Source: Icerya purchasi (Eukaryota; Arthropoda; Insecta; Hemiptera; Monophlebidae). From it: DNA of 64,000 nucleotides. The DNA is taken from NCBI GenBank assembly GCA_039619475.1, contig CM077115.1:416834557-416898556 (forward strand), given 5' to 3'. Position 1 is the stretch's first letter; the number at the start of each line of letters is the position of its first letter. This document shows, one piece after another, positions 1-11,406 of the stretch. The translations under genes and the position numbers were made by a program. The notes under the pieces are model-generated. The model searched no databases and was not told the DNA's origin. It saw only the letters and a list, made by a program, of their open reading frames with translations.

Positions 1-761
1 CAAGTCGTTTATTATAAATATTTACAAATAAAAGTGTTCTCGATTTTTCGTCTCCGGTGTGAAAGCTGTTTGTTGGGTCGTTAGAACGGTGTTCCACCGA
101 TATAGATCGTGAACGAAAACGCGCAACCGATAATTTGGTATAACGGCAATGTGCTGGTGTAAACTGTGTGAAACAGGTCGTCATGCTGTTATCACGAACA
201 TTCTGGTACAGTTAACGCCAAGAGAATATGGAAGTTTATTTTTCACCGTAAAATTACTCCGTGTCTCGATAGCATTGAAGAGTTAGTTCAGAGCAACACC
301 GATAAATAGCGAAACCGTAAGATTGAGACAAACCAAGGAATTCCCGCTGCTTTAAAAAAGATCTAAAATATGTATATATATATACACGGAAATATACACT
401 GAAAACAAACGCCCGTATTCTGATATAGGGGTGACCACCTTCGACAATGCGTAGTAGGTAGTAGAATCGTGTCATGCAGACGAACCAAAGTTCCACGCAT
501 ATCCACCAGTTACATAAATGAAAAACCCCGAAAGCAGGTGAACCAAAAGTATCTGTCAAATTAGAGCCGATCTGAGCAGGTTTCTAGTAAGTCGGGGGGA
601 CATCGAGGGCAGCGTACGCAAATAGTAGCCGGAATACAAACAAAAAATTCACGGTTTTTGCCACTTTTTCCGATTTTAATAGGGGGGAGAGAGAGAGAGA
701 GAGAGAGAGAGTGAGAGAGAGAGAGAGAAAAAAAAGATGATACAAAATTATAAACGCGTAC
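1..761 (-). other. Start of the intron downstream of exon C
   Basis: This is intronic sequence after the GTACGC donor. Open frames here (for example 254-559 and 561-917 on the minus strand) are low-complexity or read through the exon in a wrong frame. Apart from the GA tract at 687-728, nothing was recognised. The next exon of the cyclase must lie further left. Confidence 0.6.
687..728. repeat. (GA)n microsatellite
   Basis: This is an almost pure GA run with one GTG interruption. It starts about 35 bases beyond the donor of exon C and lies within the following intron. Confidence 0.95.
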
Positions 762-853
762 CTTAAATTCGGACGTTTCCGGATCCATATCGAGTAACGA
801 ATAATCGGCAATTCTATCACCATTTTCATCGATATTTATATCGCCGGTAATTC
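762..853 (-). CDS. Receptor-type guanylate cyclase, exon C (end of ligand-binding domain)
   Basis: This 92-nt exon encodes the end of the extracellular ANF-receptor (periplasmic-binding-like) domain of a membrane guanylate cyclase, which makes cGMP when a peptide ligand binds outside the cell. It reads GITGDINIDENGDR followed by IADYSLLDMDPETSEFK, the family's characteristic NGDR..DYSLLDMDPETG.F stretch. The acceptor is a pyrimidine-rich tract ending CTAG (AG at 855-854). The donor is AAG|GTACGC (GT at 761-760). The exon starts with two bases that complete the Gly codon begun in the exon at 19935-20121, and it ends in phase 0. The next exons (juxtamembrane, transmembrane, kinase-like, cyclase) would lie left of base 1. 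Family assignment is from recognition of the motif; which paralogue it is (the NPR1/2-like type or another insect receptor cyclase) is unresolved. Confidence 0.9.
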
Positions 854-2884
854 CTAGGAAAGATAAGAATACGATGTTGTTAAGAAAGAAAAACGTACAT
901 TTACGCGATGTAAACATATACCAATGGTCTAGATTTTACATCGTTCCTCGCATTTATTCTGTATCGAGCGTTAAATAATAAATTATTACGTAAATCGCGT
1001 TCTTTACGGGTTACTTCAGATACTCGCTGCGAACTGCATGTTAAACTGTTTAACTACGTATGTAGACTAACACTTTTAAATTAACCATGTCCATAGATAA
1101 ATCATCTGTCGGAATATCTAAGGAGGCTGTATGACAGTTGAGAAGATGTCGGTCATTAATAGTTCTATCTTTATGTACATCTATCACAAAACCGAAAATT
1201 CGGTATAAAAATTTTTACGTTTTCCCGAAGATGAGAAGAAGGCGCACATTAGTATACAAATTATTCAAAATTGCGGTTCAACAATATCAACGGAATTGTT
1301 CACTGCTGCGCCTGAAACTATACTCAGACACTTAAAGTTCAGTGGATATGAAAATAAACGGAGAGAATCACGCGAGATCTGTAGAAGACGCTATAGCGCA
1401 TTAACGGAGTTAGATGTGCATATTGAAATCTAAAATAATGAGGAAAAACTGTAACTGTGGTGAAGGAGTATGTGTGTGTATATGTGAAGCAAAAGATTTA
1501 CCACAAACAAGCGGAGGGTAATGTAAATGGCAGGTGAGTAGGTTTCGAAAAATTAACATATCCGGAAACGATTAGCGACAATTTTCTTAGAGGGCAAGTC
1601 GTTTCCAAAAGAACCCGTATTACCAGCGCTTAATACACATACGGAACGCAAACGTAGATATTTGCTAAAACTGGTTTAAAGATGGTACATGGAGAATGCC
1701 GAAACGGAGAATGAGGGATAAAATAAATACGTGAGTAAGTTAACTGCGGTCATGCGATAAAACAAAACAGAAGTGAAGCCGCGTCTGTTACGTAACATGA
1801 AAATATATGGCTGAAGCGTGTTTTAGAATGGTGGCCATAATTAAAGAAAAATATAGGCAGAGTAGCGAAGAAAAAGTGGATACGATAGATAGGAGTGGTA
1901 GGAAAAAACTAGGGAAAACCTATTGGACTGATGTAAACTAATTGCCTAGTATCGCATTAATTGCAAATGAACCGAAATAATCTGTAATAGAAATGGCCGC
2001 GCAGAATAATTACAAGTGGTTGAACTGAGCGGCAAAAACCTGAAAGGATGAACGGGCCTGGTGATACACTAATTTTAAGTGTTCGCTTTTTCGAAAAAAC
2101 TAGTGCGCTATTACAAGTTACCGTTTCTCTGGTTCTTGCTGAGTTCAACACAGTTTTATCCCTACGTTTATTCGAATTACACCAAGTTATTTTCGGCAAA
2201 TTTGAAATTCAACGATAATTAGCTTTTATTTAGACTATTCGGATTAGTTTTTTTCAAATAAAAGGCAATCTTCTCTTCTAGATTGATTACTATTACTTTT
2301 TAGTTTATTCCATTTTGAATTGTTCTCGTTTTTTTTTTAAATCATATAAATGTACTAGTATTGTATAGTGCATGCAGCGACCAACTGGTAGTCTGATGAT
2401 TTAACGATGAGCGCCGATAAAAGAGTGCAAGGGTTTTTAAAAACTTAACTGGAACAAAATCAAGTTCCTGGTTTTTTGTAAATTAGTTAACGATAAATGG
2501 AGAGGTGGGGTGAGGTGTAATGAAAAAGTAGACTAAATTATTTCAAGGGAAAAAACAAAAATTTCGTTTAATTTTGTAATTACCATGGAGTGAGTGTATT
2601 GCAACTGAATAAGATAGAATCTGGATTAGCGGGATGTTTATGAAAAACATAATACGTGTCATTGAGTAAAGCTTTGCGATATTTGAAAAATTTTTATATA
2701 GAATAAATTACTACGAGTATTTTTACATAATTTAATCGAATTGTTAAAAATTTCTTTTTTGAACAAAATTGATGCTTTCTAAAATTTAACTTTCGAAAGC
2801 ATAACCTCTATAAATGTAAATACATAACCTGTTCGTTAATATTTATAAATGATAAAAATAAATAAATACACATCAATAACAAAC

Positions 2885-3282
2885 ATTCCTTCTATGCGCC
2901 GTTCCAACCTCTCTGCGATTTCCCGCCCGCGTTTTGGGCATAGCTTGCTCCCTTCCTCATTGTTCCGTTATTATCTCGTGCCTTCTCCTTATTGTCACCC
3001 GCCCAGCAATCAATGTATTTATGATCCCGATCACATAATGTTCAGTTGTTCTTCAACTGAACAAGCTTCTTTTTATTCCTTCCTCTTACAAACCGGTATT
3101 CCCGCTCCATACTGTGCTTCATTCATTCTCTCCCTTCCTTCTCCTTCGGTTATTCTAGCTTTTGATTTCTTTCTGTCGGCTATCTTTGATCGTGTAAGGA
3201 TCTGAGTCTCTCTTTCGCCTCTGTTCCACTGTTCTTGGGCCAATGCCCGTGTTGGCGAACCTATTAAAAAAAAAAAAAAAAA
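2885..3282 (+). pseudogene. 3' end of an RNase H-type LINE
   Basis: The frame starting near 2893 reads MRRSNLSAISRPRFGHSLL and then CIYDPDHIMFSCSS, followed by a stop at 3203, a short 3' UTR and a poly(A) run at 3266-3282. The C..D.DHI.F.C segment is the C-terminal zinc-binding region that follows RNase H in I-group non-LTR retrotransposons. Here the first cysteine pair has lost a member (CIYD instead of CVCD). The piece resembles the copies at 40700-41140 and 46800-47365, which share the MRRSSISAI stretch. It is a short 5'-truncated insertion; reverse transcriptase and RNase H are absent. Confidence 0.8.
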
Positions 3283-3283
3283 G

Positions 3284-3458
3284 TATAAATTTACTTTAAT
3301 AAATTAAAATTACTTTCGTAACGTTTTTGGGCATAATAGCCCACCATTAATTCATAATACAGAGTACAATCAAGTAACACACAATTGAGGGCACTCTATA
3401 TTGTTAATTAATGGTGGGCTGAAAACGTTTCTAAAGTAATTTTAATTTATTAAAGTAT
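3284..3458. repeat. Foldback (palindromic) element
   Basis: The left arm (3284-3350: CTTTAATAAATTAAAATTAC, then a GCCCACCATTAATT segment) is the reverse complement of the right arm (3400-3458: TTAATGGTGGGC, ACGTTTCTAAAGTAATTTTA, then TTTATTAAAG). About 50 bases lie between the arms. There is no coding capacity, so this is a MITE-like or foldback element. A half copy lies at 55660-55770, including the flanking GTTAATAGGGGGGG and GGATTTATTTATT that follow here at 3474-3505. Confidence 0.75.
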
Positions 3459-4783
3459 ATACTTTTTTTTTGGTTGTTAATAGGGGGGGGGGATTTATTT
3501 ATTAGTTATTTATAACGCTTAGACCTGAAAGTTTTAATTTAACCGAATTTAATTCACAAATAGTCAAATATACTCGCGCTTTTCCCCTCCCTTTTTTCTT
3601 TTCATATTTTTCATTAACGCATTAAAAGTATTTGCGAAAAGTTTGTTTTGGCTCTATAAATTACCTTGGTAATTAAAAATTTCGATCACAGATAAAAACC
3701 TGCCATTTTAATAATTAACTAACTTATCGCGTAAATATAACGATTTCTGTTCGGTTAAACGACACTGACAAACAAACAACGGAGTCAGCGACCTATCCGG
3801 TGAAACGTTTATGTTTGGTTTTAAAGCCCACCCTCAGGGATGTCAACCACGAAATTTTAATGTCGTGGATTTTATTTAATATTTTGTTTAATTATTTTTA
3901 TAATAATAATAATTATTATTATTATTACTATTGGTAAGACTGAACGGTCAATCTGACTTTTTATCTATGTACTTGAAGATACTCTACACAAATCTTTCGT
4001 TATCGGGGTTGACCTCTGAAAAGTAATTATTAATCATAAATACGACGCAAAACAATGATTATAAAATTATTAATAAAATAGTAGGTATCGTTGTTGTCGA
4101 CGGTGATCCTGGAATGCTGCAATGACGGGTTTCAGGTATACACCGGCTGGTGTATTTTCGATATTGATACGGAGACGACTTCGGTTTAAATTTTCGTCAC
4201 GTAATAATTTTACAAATTCACGACCGATTTAAGAACTTGTATTGTGTCGGGCGATTTTCACTATTTCAATCTGGTGAGACGTTATTGCTTACTAAAAGGA
4301 AAATGTTTTGTTCACTAAGACGATGAATTTGTGACTCCCTTTAAAAAGACCATTTCTTTAACCAGAGGTAAACCGCAACTAGCTCTCCACTAGAAATCTG
4401 GAATCTTCATTAGATCTTTTACCATTTCTTTTTTTACCGCCCCGTGACTGCTGACCATTATGGAATCAGGTACATAGGCTAACCTCCGACCGACAACGGG
4501 ACCACCCACCCACACACACACACACACACATTTTCTTTCTCACCACATTTTAAAAAAAAATATTTTTTTTTGTTTTTTCTTTTATTATTTATTTATTTAT
4601 TATTATTTATTTTTTTTTGTACAATGTAACACTACACCGGGAAAATTTGGCATTTTCTTAAACCGTGTAATGATTAATTTTATTAATTTTTGCGTCTGTT
4701 AAACGTCGAAATGTTTGTTCTTTTGTTTGTAAATAGTTTTCTACATGTTTAATTTCCAAATGTTAGCCTACCTGCATTAACAG

Positions 4784-4870
4784 TCCATCGCTCGCGCATC
4801 TCTTACGCATAGATGGAATTTATGTAATAATAATAATAATAATAGTAATAAAGCGATTTGATTTGAATAA
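4784..4870 (+). repeat. LINE/SINE 3'-tail repeat with hairpin and (TAA)n
   Basis: CCATCGCTCGCGCA, a short spacer and ACGCATAGATGGA form a stem-loop. A (TAA)n run and GCGATTTGATTTGAAT follow. The same arrangement occurs at 39261-39345 with diverged spacer bases, which marks a dispersed repeat. A tail of simple repeats after a hairpin is typical of the 3' ends of CR1/L2-like LINEs and SINEs that borrow them; that assignment is an inference. Confidence 0.55.
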
Positions 4871-5110
4871 TAATAAATAAATAGAGGGGGAAAAAAGTTA
4901 ATGTTGAACAATATTTCAAGGGTAAAATTGTGAGGATAACTCGTATGAAAAAATTAAACATTTCTTCGAAAAAATTAATAATCAAAAAACGCCATAATTT
5001 ACATAAATATCGTTTTAAAAAACACAACGCTATAATTAAAATATAAGCGAGCATGGAAAGTGGTTTTACTGAATTCTCGTGCCCCTGTTATTCTCTACGA
5101 TTATGTATAT

Positions 5111-5697
5111 TAATTACAACGTAATTCTTAGGCTACATCCCATTAGAAAAAATATCCCAATTTTATGTGTCCCAAAAAAATATCCCAATTTTAAGTAACG
5201 TTTGTTATATTTTATAGGATTTTTGAGATTATATTATTATATTCATATGGACCGATTTAGAATTACCTTGTAAATTTTGATCACTTTATACAAAATATGG
5301 AAGAGAAAAAAACAGAAAGGTATCAAGAGAGGACAAGGGGCACAGCCCCTTGACCCCTCCTGCTTTCATTCCTGTCTCTTTCTCTTCTATACTTTGTATA
5401 AAATGATCAAAATTTACAACGTAATTCTTACTGGCATCAACACACACAAAAAATAACATAACCACAAAAATCCTATTCTAACATTTACCTTCCGTTATAT
5501 AAAATTAAGACATTTTTTCGTTACATTTTTCGTTACATATTTCATTACATAAAATTGTGACATTTTTTAAATAACAATAACAAAAATCCTACAAAATATA
5601 ACAAACGTTACATAAAATTGGGACATTTTTCTGGGACATTTTTTTGGGACATTTTTTCGAATGGGGGGTAGCCTAAGAATTACGTTGTAATTAATAT
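5111..5697. repeat. Foldback element, about 0.59 kb, with multiple nested inverted repeats
   Basis: The left terminus (TAATTACAACGTAATTCTTA, then GGCTACATCCCATT) returns as reverse complement at the right terminus (GGGGGGTAGCC, then TAAGAATTACGTTGTAATTA). The arms also share TCCCAATTTTATG and AACGTTTGTTATATTTT. An inner palindrome pairs TTGTAAATTTTGATCA (about 5270) with TGATCAAAATTTACAA (about 5405). It has no ORF. Relatives lie at 38466-38560 and 42380-42615. The terminal 15-mer AATTACNNNGTAATT is itself palindromic. Confidence 0.8.
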
Positions 5698-7639
5698 ATA
5701 TACATATATATATTTCGGAGGTTATTCAATGTATAAATGGAATTAATTTTGGAAAATTTCTAATTACGCGTGTCTCTTAATTTTTACGAATTTTCAATAA
5801 TTTAAATGGGGGAAACCGAATTTTTCAAAAATAACTTAGTTATTCGTGTATTGTTTCCATCTAGAATATCACGATCCGGGTGTTACCAGTTGAAATTATT
5901 CGAATTGAGTAATTTTAGAACTTTCGAAATAAGCCCATTACAAAAACATAAACATTGTTACACCGATCTTCACGGGGCTAACAGGTTAAATAACCCTACT
6001 GGTACTTATGGTTAATGTTCAATAGCTCAGCACTCCAACTACGCTACAAATTTTATTTGGTTTCGCTTTCAACTGATTGAACTTATTGATTATATTCAAA
6101 AGGATGACCGATTCGTTTTCCAGTAGACTGCTTTCCATTTTAGTATATTTAAGCAGCTACTATGGCGTTTTAGGTTGCCAGTCGATAATTACCTATTTTC
6201 TTCCAGCATTTGACCATTTTCTCAAATTTGGAACTAGTTTATTTTATAGGTAGTCTTCGTGATCGTTCGGTTTTTAATCTCCTCTACTCTCTCTGTCGGC
6301 AGATTTTTACTATCCTCCATCTTTTCGAACGTGTTAGCAGCTGCTATTTATATCGTTGTAATTCGGGTCGCGCGGCTACTAGCTACTACGTTAAATTAAG
6401 ACTTCGCTCTCATTGTGATTCCTATTTGTATATTCTTGTAGTAACACGGAGTTACAGTATTCATAACGATATTATACGAATGCGTGTGATAAAGCTGATT
6501 GTGTGTAATCATTTGTTTCGTCGTTATGAACGAGTCCAAATTCTTCTATGTCTATGTATTAACGACGATATAATGGTGCACGCCTGTTTGTCATTACCTC
6601 CAAATTTAATAACTTTTATTCATTTACGTATTTGCGAATGGAGAATTCAGATATTTGCAAATCCAATCGTTCTGGCAACTCGGTCAACTAACAATAAGTA
6701 ACCTCTAAATTTGCCTTTAATTTTTAACCTTACTCTGATGGCGATCGTACGCGAGACTAACATTATCTTTTAGGTATCATACGCTTCGTCCTTGCCGAAA
6801 AATTTTCGTCATCTATATGCTAAATATATCGTACATATAACGTCTACATACCGAAACAGACAACATTCTTTTTCGACTTTCGGTGTTTCAAACGAATATT
6901 TTAAACTAGAGGAATTTAATTTTTAAGGGAATCTGTCTGATATTAGTGTCATTATGACTATTTTAATGAGGTTTTGGCCAAATGTAGCAGTTTCCGTTCT
7001 GTTATAAGTTTATTGTATAATTGGATAGATGTGGCTGTGGATGCAAATGAAAATGAATGGTTGTGATTGACTGTGTAAAAAGAAGTTTAGGATAAATATT
7101 AATATATGTTTATATTTTATGATAAGCGCAAGATTTTAAGTTTAGAAAGTATAACAAAGCATGTTTAGGCAGGATTTTTATTTTTATTGTAATGCTATAT
7201 TTTTGTTAAAGTTAAACACTCGGAACAGATATATGTGAACGTCGGTCAAACGTGTGGCACTTTAATATTGTTTCTTTTTGTAGTCTGAATTTCGAGTAAT
7301 TACTAAGTGCCGGTTTGACCTACGTAACTCTGGTATCTACTCTGCAGTTCGCGTAAATTTTGTGCATTCGCAGTTATATTTTAATTTAACCGATTTTATA
7401 TAAATAAAATTGTTTATTTGATTTGAAAAACTCATTAATAATATTCTTTCCACAAACTATCGAATTATATAGATCGCTGTTGGACTGAAAAAGTTTATTC
7501 AGTTTTACTAATGTGGAAGTAAAAAAAGGAATTGGGTTATTAATAAAAACATTAAAATCAGATCACGGTTATTACTAGTAAACACATATTATTTATAGAC
7601 GTCTGGGACAGATATAAAGGTAGAAGAGTATTGTAATCT

Positions 7640-7760
7640 GTAAATTACATAAATAAAGTAGGTCCCATATCCTTGATAAGGTAGCATGGATTGTGAAGTT
7701 AAGCTTTCCATAATGGTACTAAGCCTAATGAATCTAAGGAGAATACTGGGGCCAGTTCCT
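7640..7760 (-). repeat. Dispersed repeat, relative of 39610-39745
   Basis: Read on the minus strand this contains TATTCTCCTTAGATTCATTA, then GGCTTAGT, TTAACTTCACAATCC and TATGGGAC(C/T)TACTTTA. All of these also occur in the same order at 39640-39740 on the plus strand. A tail of TACTTTA units suggests the 3' end of a retrotransposon. No coding sequence was recognised. Confidence 0.6.
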
Positions 7761-8821
7761 TTCTTCTAATGGGATCCGCCTTTACTTTCTCAGTTATTTG
7801 AAAAAAAAACAACAAAGCAAACAAAAATGTAAAATAAAAAATAAATAAAATAAAGAAATAAAAAATTAATTGTAACGTGCAGAGGGAGTGAATGTGTGGG
7901 TAAATGAGAGCCGATTGCTGGCTGGAGTTTGTCACGTCAAGAGTGATTCCGCCCTTAACGGACGGCGCGTGGTTATTGATGGACAAAGGAACACGGGTCT
8001 TCTTCAGCGGTGAGAGAGGGATCGTTCGAATGAAAAATGGAAAAGACAGAAAAATCTGGAAGGAAGGTATGGAGTACTGAGTCAGTCTTCGGTCAGTCTT
8101 TGTCAAATGTTGGTCAAGACCTCATCCGTTAACTATTCGTCAATTTGCGAAACAGGCCAATCTTTCTTACAAAAGAATCAGTCTGTTCGTTAACCAAAAC
8201 AATTTCGATCGAAGAAGTTCCGAGCAATTCGATCGCTCTGAAATTCACCTTTTCATTGTAATTAATAACATTTTAGTCAGCCTTAAAGATATCATTGTCG
8301 ATAATTACGTCCCCTCATCGCATCTATTACGAACCGAAGCCGAACCATTAACGTACGCCCGTCTGCCAACAAAGGATCAACCACCATCCAGCAACCGCGG
8401 TAGAGTGATACGTACAATTTTTATCTATTTTCGTTAATCGTCGTCACTATTTTTATATATATATATATTATATATTTTTATAATTGTGTTTTCAGTGGTC
8501 GGCCGTTTAAGAAAGATGGGTGCAGGCATTTAACCAAAATATATTACTTAAAATAAAACACAAAAATTAATTTAATAATAATAAATTAAAATTCGAAATA
8601 AATTAAAACCAGGGTGTCAAGGGATCTCGTTGTTGGCATCCCTGAGGGTTATTAAAACAAGTAAATCACTTTAGTAAATAGGAAAATATGAAAGTAATGT
8701 GTAAATTTGTGTGTACAGGTATGAAAATCATTTGAATTGTGTGAGCATTACGTACATCTAACTAGGTCCAATTTATGATTGATTGAGACCTTACGGAGCC
8801 TTCTAAGTACAAAACTCACCG

Positions 8822-8920
8822 AGATATTTGCGTTTGGAGTTGAAATTTGGAAAAACGTACTTTTGAGAAAAACGAGTTTAAAGTTTTGGTTAAGATTTCC
8901 AATTGCGAATGCAAATATCT
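8822..8920. repeat. Imperfect inverted repeat
   Basis: AGATATTTGCGTTTGGAGTT at 8822 is mirrored as reverse complement by AATTGCGAATGCAAATATCT ending at 8920. Weaker complementarity continues outwards (GGAGCCTT and its partner near 8935). The overlapping ORFs on both strands (8748-9023 and 8779-9012) are explained by this symmetry and are not genes. Confidence 0.5.
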
Positions 8921-9194
8921 GGGAGATTCCGGGAGGTCTTGTTCGATCAGAAATGTTGTTTAGTGTATCGCACTGGGTGAAATCTGGGCATAAGTGGATA
9001 TCGATAAAGTAGAACCTTTTCAAGAAATCTCAGGTTTGCAACATTGCAACAGAATAACGACATTTCACAAGGTTTTTTTTACTTTTTTCAAAAACGTTAC
9101 ACTTTTTATTCTAAATCTAAACATCGTGATAATTATTTTTTACTTATTAGTCGACAGTACACGTATGTTCCTTACATCACTATCGTTCTCAGCT

Positions 9195-9606
9195 TTACGT
9201 TGTGTTGTTGTCGAAATTTCCGATTTTACTGCAGCCTTCGATGTTCTTTTTAATGAATTCTTCTTCGACGCGGATGTTTCCAATTTCGCTGCAACTTTCA
9301 AATTTTTTCTCGATTGCTTTTTTCTTTGGCGTCGATGTTTCTAATTTTTTCTCGATTGCTTTTTTCTTCGGGGTCGATGTTTCTAATTTCGCTACGGTTG
9401 TCGGTTCAGTGTCCGAATGTTTAGATTTTTCAATTTTTTTGATGGGTGAGATTTTCAACGGGTTTTGGTTTCGGGCATAATATTTTTTTACACCCTTTAT
9501 CGACCCATTTTCGATGTTTATGATATAAATACTTTTTCCTTGCAATCGGCGAGGCGCATTCAGGTTTTCGGCTATAGAACACGAACGCGAGGTTGAATCA
9601 CATTGC
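9195..9606 (-). other. Lysine-rich open frame with 14-residue tandem repeat
   Basis: The open frame on the minus strand runs from near 9606 to 9195 without a clear initiator ATG. It contains two exact copies of KLETSTPKKKAIEK (a 42-nt unit at about 9308-9393), followed by degenerate copies (KFESCSEIGN, KNIEGCSKIGN). The N-terminal half reads KSIYIINIENGSIKGVKK and is not repetitive. I do not recognise the family. It may be a decayed exon, a fragment of a transposon protein, or a minisatellite that happens to be open. It ends about 130 bases before the Polinton target duplication and is not part of that element. Confidence 0.3.
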
Positions 9607-9732
9607 CGTTTATGTCATTGGAAAGAGCACAGTGTTCACTCTATATTTTTGACCTAACATCTGAATAAATCCCTGTTTCTCTATAAATAATTTCGACAAA
9701 GTGGGACCTAGTTAGATGCACGTAAACATATG

Positions 9733-9738
9733 TGCATG
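9733..9738. repeat. Left target-site duplication of the Polinton
   Basis: TGCATG directly precedes the first base of the left terminal inverted repeat and is repeated exactly after the right one (19060-19065). A 6-bp duplication is the known length for Polinton/Maverick elements. Confidence 0.85.
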
Positions 9739-10072
9739 AGTAGGGTAAAACGAGTGTTTTGGGGTAGCGAATGTGGTAATATTTGTGGGGGAGAAGGGTA
9801 CGCGATAACAAGTTCCATGCTGCTAATCCATAGTATGACGTCACCCACACCCACTCCCTTATGCGGGCAACGTTATTATTTTTTAACAGTCCTACCACCT
9901 GGATGTCTCCATCCACCCCATCCACCCCCTGCACCTCTAAACAGCCCGACCATACCGCTTAATGACCAGATGACCTCAAAACCCTTATCAGCAGCAAGCT
10001 ACACATGTCTTCGTATGCAGTGATTCGTTTACTACTTGTTCCCACCAGCATCCTTTGTGGTCGCCTACCTTC
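9739..10072 (+). repeat. Left terminal inverted repeat of the Polinton
   Basis: It aligns along its length with the reverse complement of 18722-19059. Shared blocks include AGTAGGGTAAAA, CGCCC/CACCCAC runs, AACCCTTATCAGCAGC and ATCCTTTGTGGTC. The two ends have diverged by scattered substitutions and small indels, so the insertion is not recent. ORFs across this stretch are by-products of the repeat. Confidence 0.85.
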
Positions 10073-10419
10073 TTTCTATGCTCAATCAACCAGTCAGGAG
10101 CCAGTATTCTCCCCAATTTTCACATAGTTAGACTTTTAACGTACATAAAAAGACATTCTTTAGTCTGTGCTGTAGCAAAGTAGTGTCACGTTTAAAGTGG
10201 TATTAGCTGCTGTTCAGTATTAATAAAGCAAAGAAGAAAAAAAAAGAGTATCGAAACAGTCAATGCCCCAGAGTTTATTCAACAATTTGGAAAAGATTCA
10301 CCTACAGATGCTATAATGTTTTCCATTCTAGAGCCTATATCACCAATACCATCTACATCAGTATCATTATTTTCTTCCTATTCATACAGAATTTAAAAGT
10401 ATAAACTTTTCAGTCTCTA

Positions 10420-11091
10420 ATGCTAAAAGTAAAAAAAAACAATCTATTAAGAAAAAAAATATTTATGATCTTTTTAGAAGAAATTGAATTTTTTATACAT
10501 AACTTAAATGTAACAATTGGTGAAAGTTTTGGCATACCACTCTACTGGTCTAGTGGTTTATGTAATATAAATGGTGATCCAAAGTTAGTGGTGAGTACTA
10601 TAGTCACTATATACAAAGAGGAGGGTTGTAATAATTTTATTCTATTGGCTATATAAAATATTTTTTTTTTTAATACAGGAGAGAAAAAACTGAATTTTTA
10701 ATAAGTCGGATATTACTGTATATAATCAGAAAACAAAATCTTTCATTTCGGAAATAATATTATGACCGATCTGCGGGAAGTTAATTAAAGACAATTATGC
10801 ACAGTGTTCTAATAAAAAATTGTAATTTTAAACATTGAAATAATAAAAAAATACAAGGAAGAAGAGGATGTGGTTTGCAAGCACTATGATTCAGTATTAT
10901 CCTTTGATACGAAAACAAAATCAAAAAAGATAGATCCAAAAAATTCTAGGACGAATGATAAAAAACCTTACTTCTTAGTAAAGCAGATATTACTTTATCG
11001 ACGCACAGAAAAACTTCTATTGTTTGTAAATAATTTTTTGACTGAACAGAATAAAGAAACAAAAATTATGTGCGGCGTTCTAATAAAATAA
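10420..11091 (+). pseudogene. Unassigned relic ORFs inside the Polinton
   Basis: Two short open frames lie here: 10420-10656 (78 codons, with IGESFGIPLYWSSGLCNING) and 10870-11091 (73 codons, lysine-rich, ending KIMCGVLIK). An upstream frame near 10262-10390 reads NAPEFIQQFGKDSPTDA before a stop. The surroundings are very AT-rich with many stops. The position inside the inverted repeats suggests remains of Polinton genes, but I cannot match either frame to a known Polinton protein. Function is unknown. Confidence 0.3.
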
Positions 11092-11406
11092 TAAGTTGTC
11101 TAATCAAAATAAAAAATAGAACAAGTAAAAAAAGAAGCGGCAATGTAAGAATTAAATGATATTCTTCAAAAACATACGTCAATGTAAATAATTTATAAAT
11201 GGGAAATTAATTCCTCTGAACAAAAAAATAAAAAACAAAAATAGATTGACAGCGGAATATATTAAAATTTCGCCCGCTTGGAATAAATCAAAAAATTATA
11301 CCCACTCTCTAGCATTAGAAAAATAGATGAAAAAAATGAACTTTCCAAAAAAAAAACTTACAGTTTTGTAGTTGTAAAAATGGCTGACCACTAACAAATG
11401 AATAGA

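Noticed and set aside
561..917. 118-codon minus-strand ORF covering exon C
   Set aside because: Only the part between the splice sites 762-853 matches the protein family; the flanking parts are intron, including the GA tract.
6210..6701. 163-codon plus-strand ORF
   Set aside because: No motif, no recognisable splice context and no similarity that I recognise; length alone is weak evidence in a window of this size.
7699..8106. 135-codon minus-strand ORF
   Set aside because: The C-terminal half is low-complexity Phe/Leu from an AT-rich stretch, and its 3' part overlaps the dispersed repeat at 7640-7760.
9641..10023. Proline-rich ORFs at 9641-9934 and 9730-10023, and 18830-19030
   Set aside because: They lie in the Polinton terminal inverted repeats and mirror each other.
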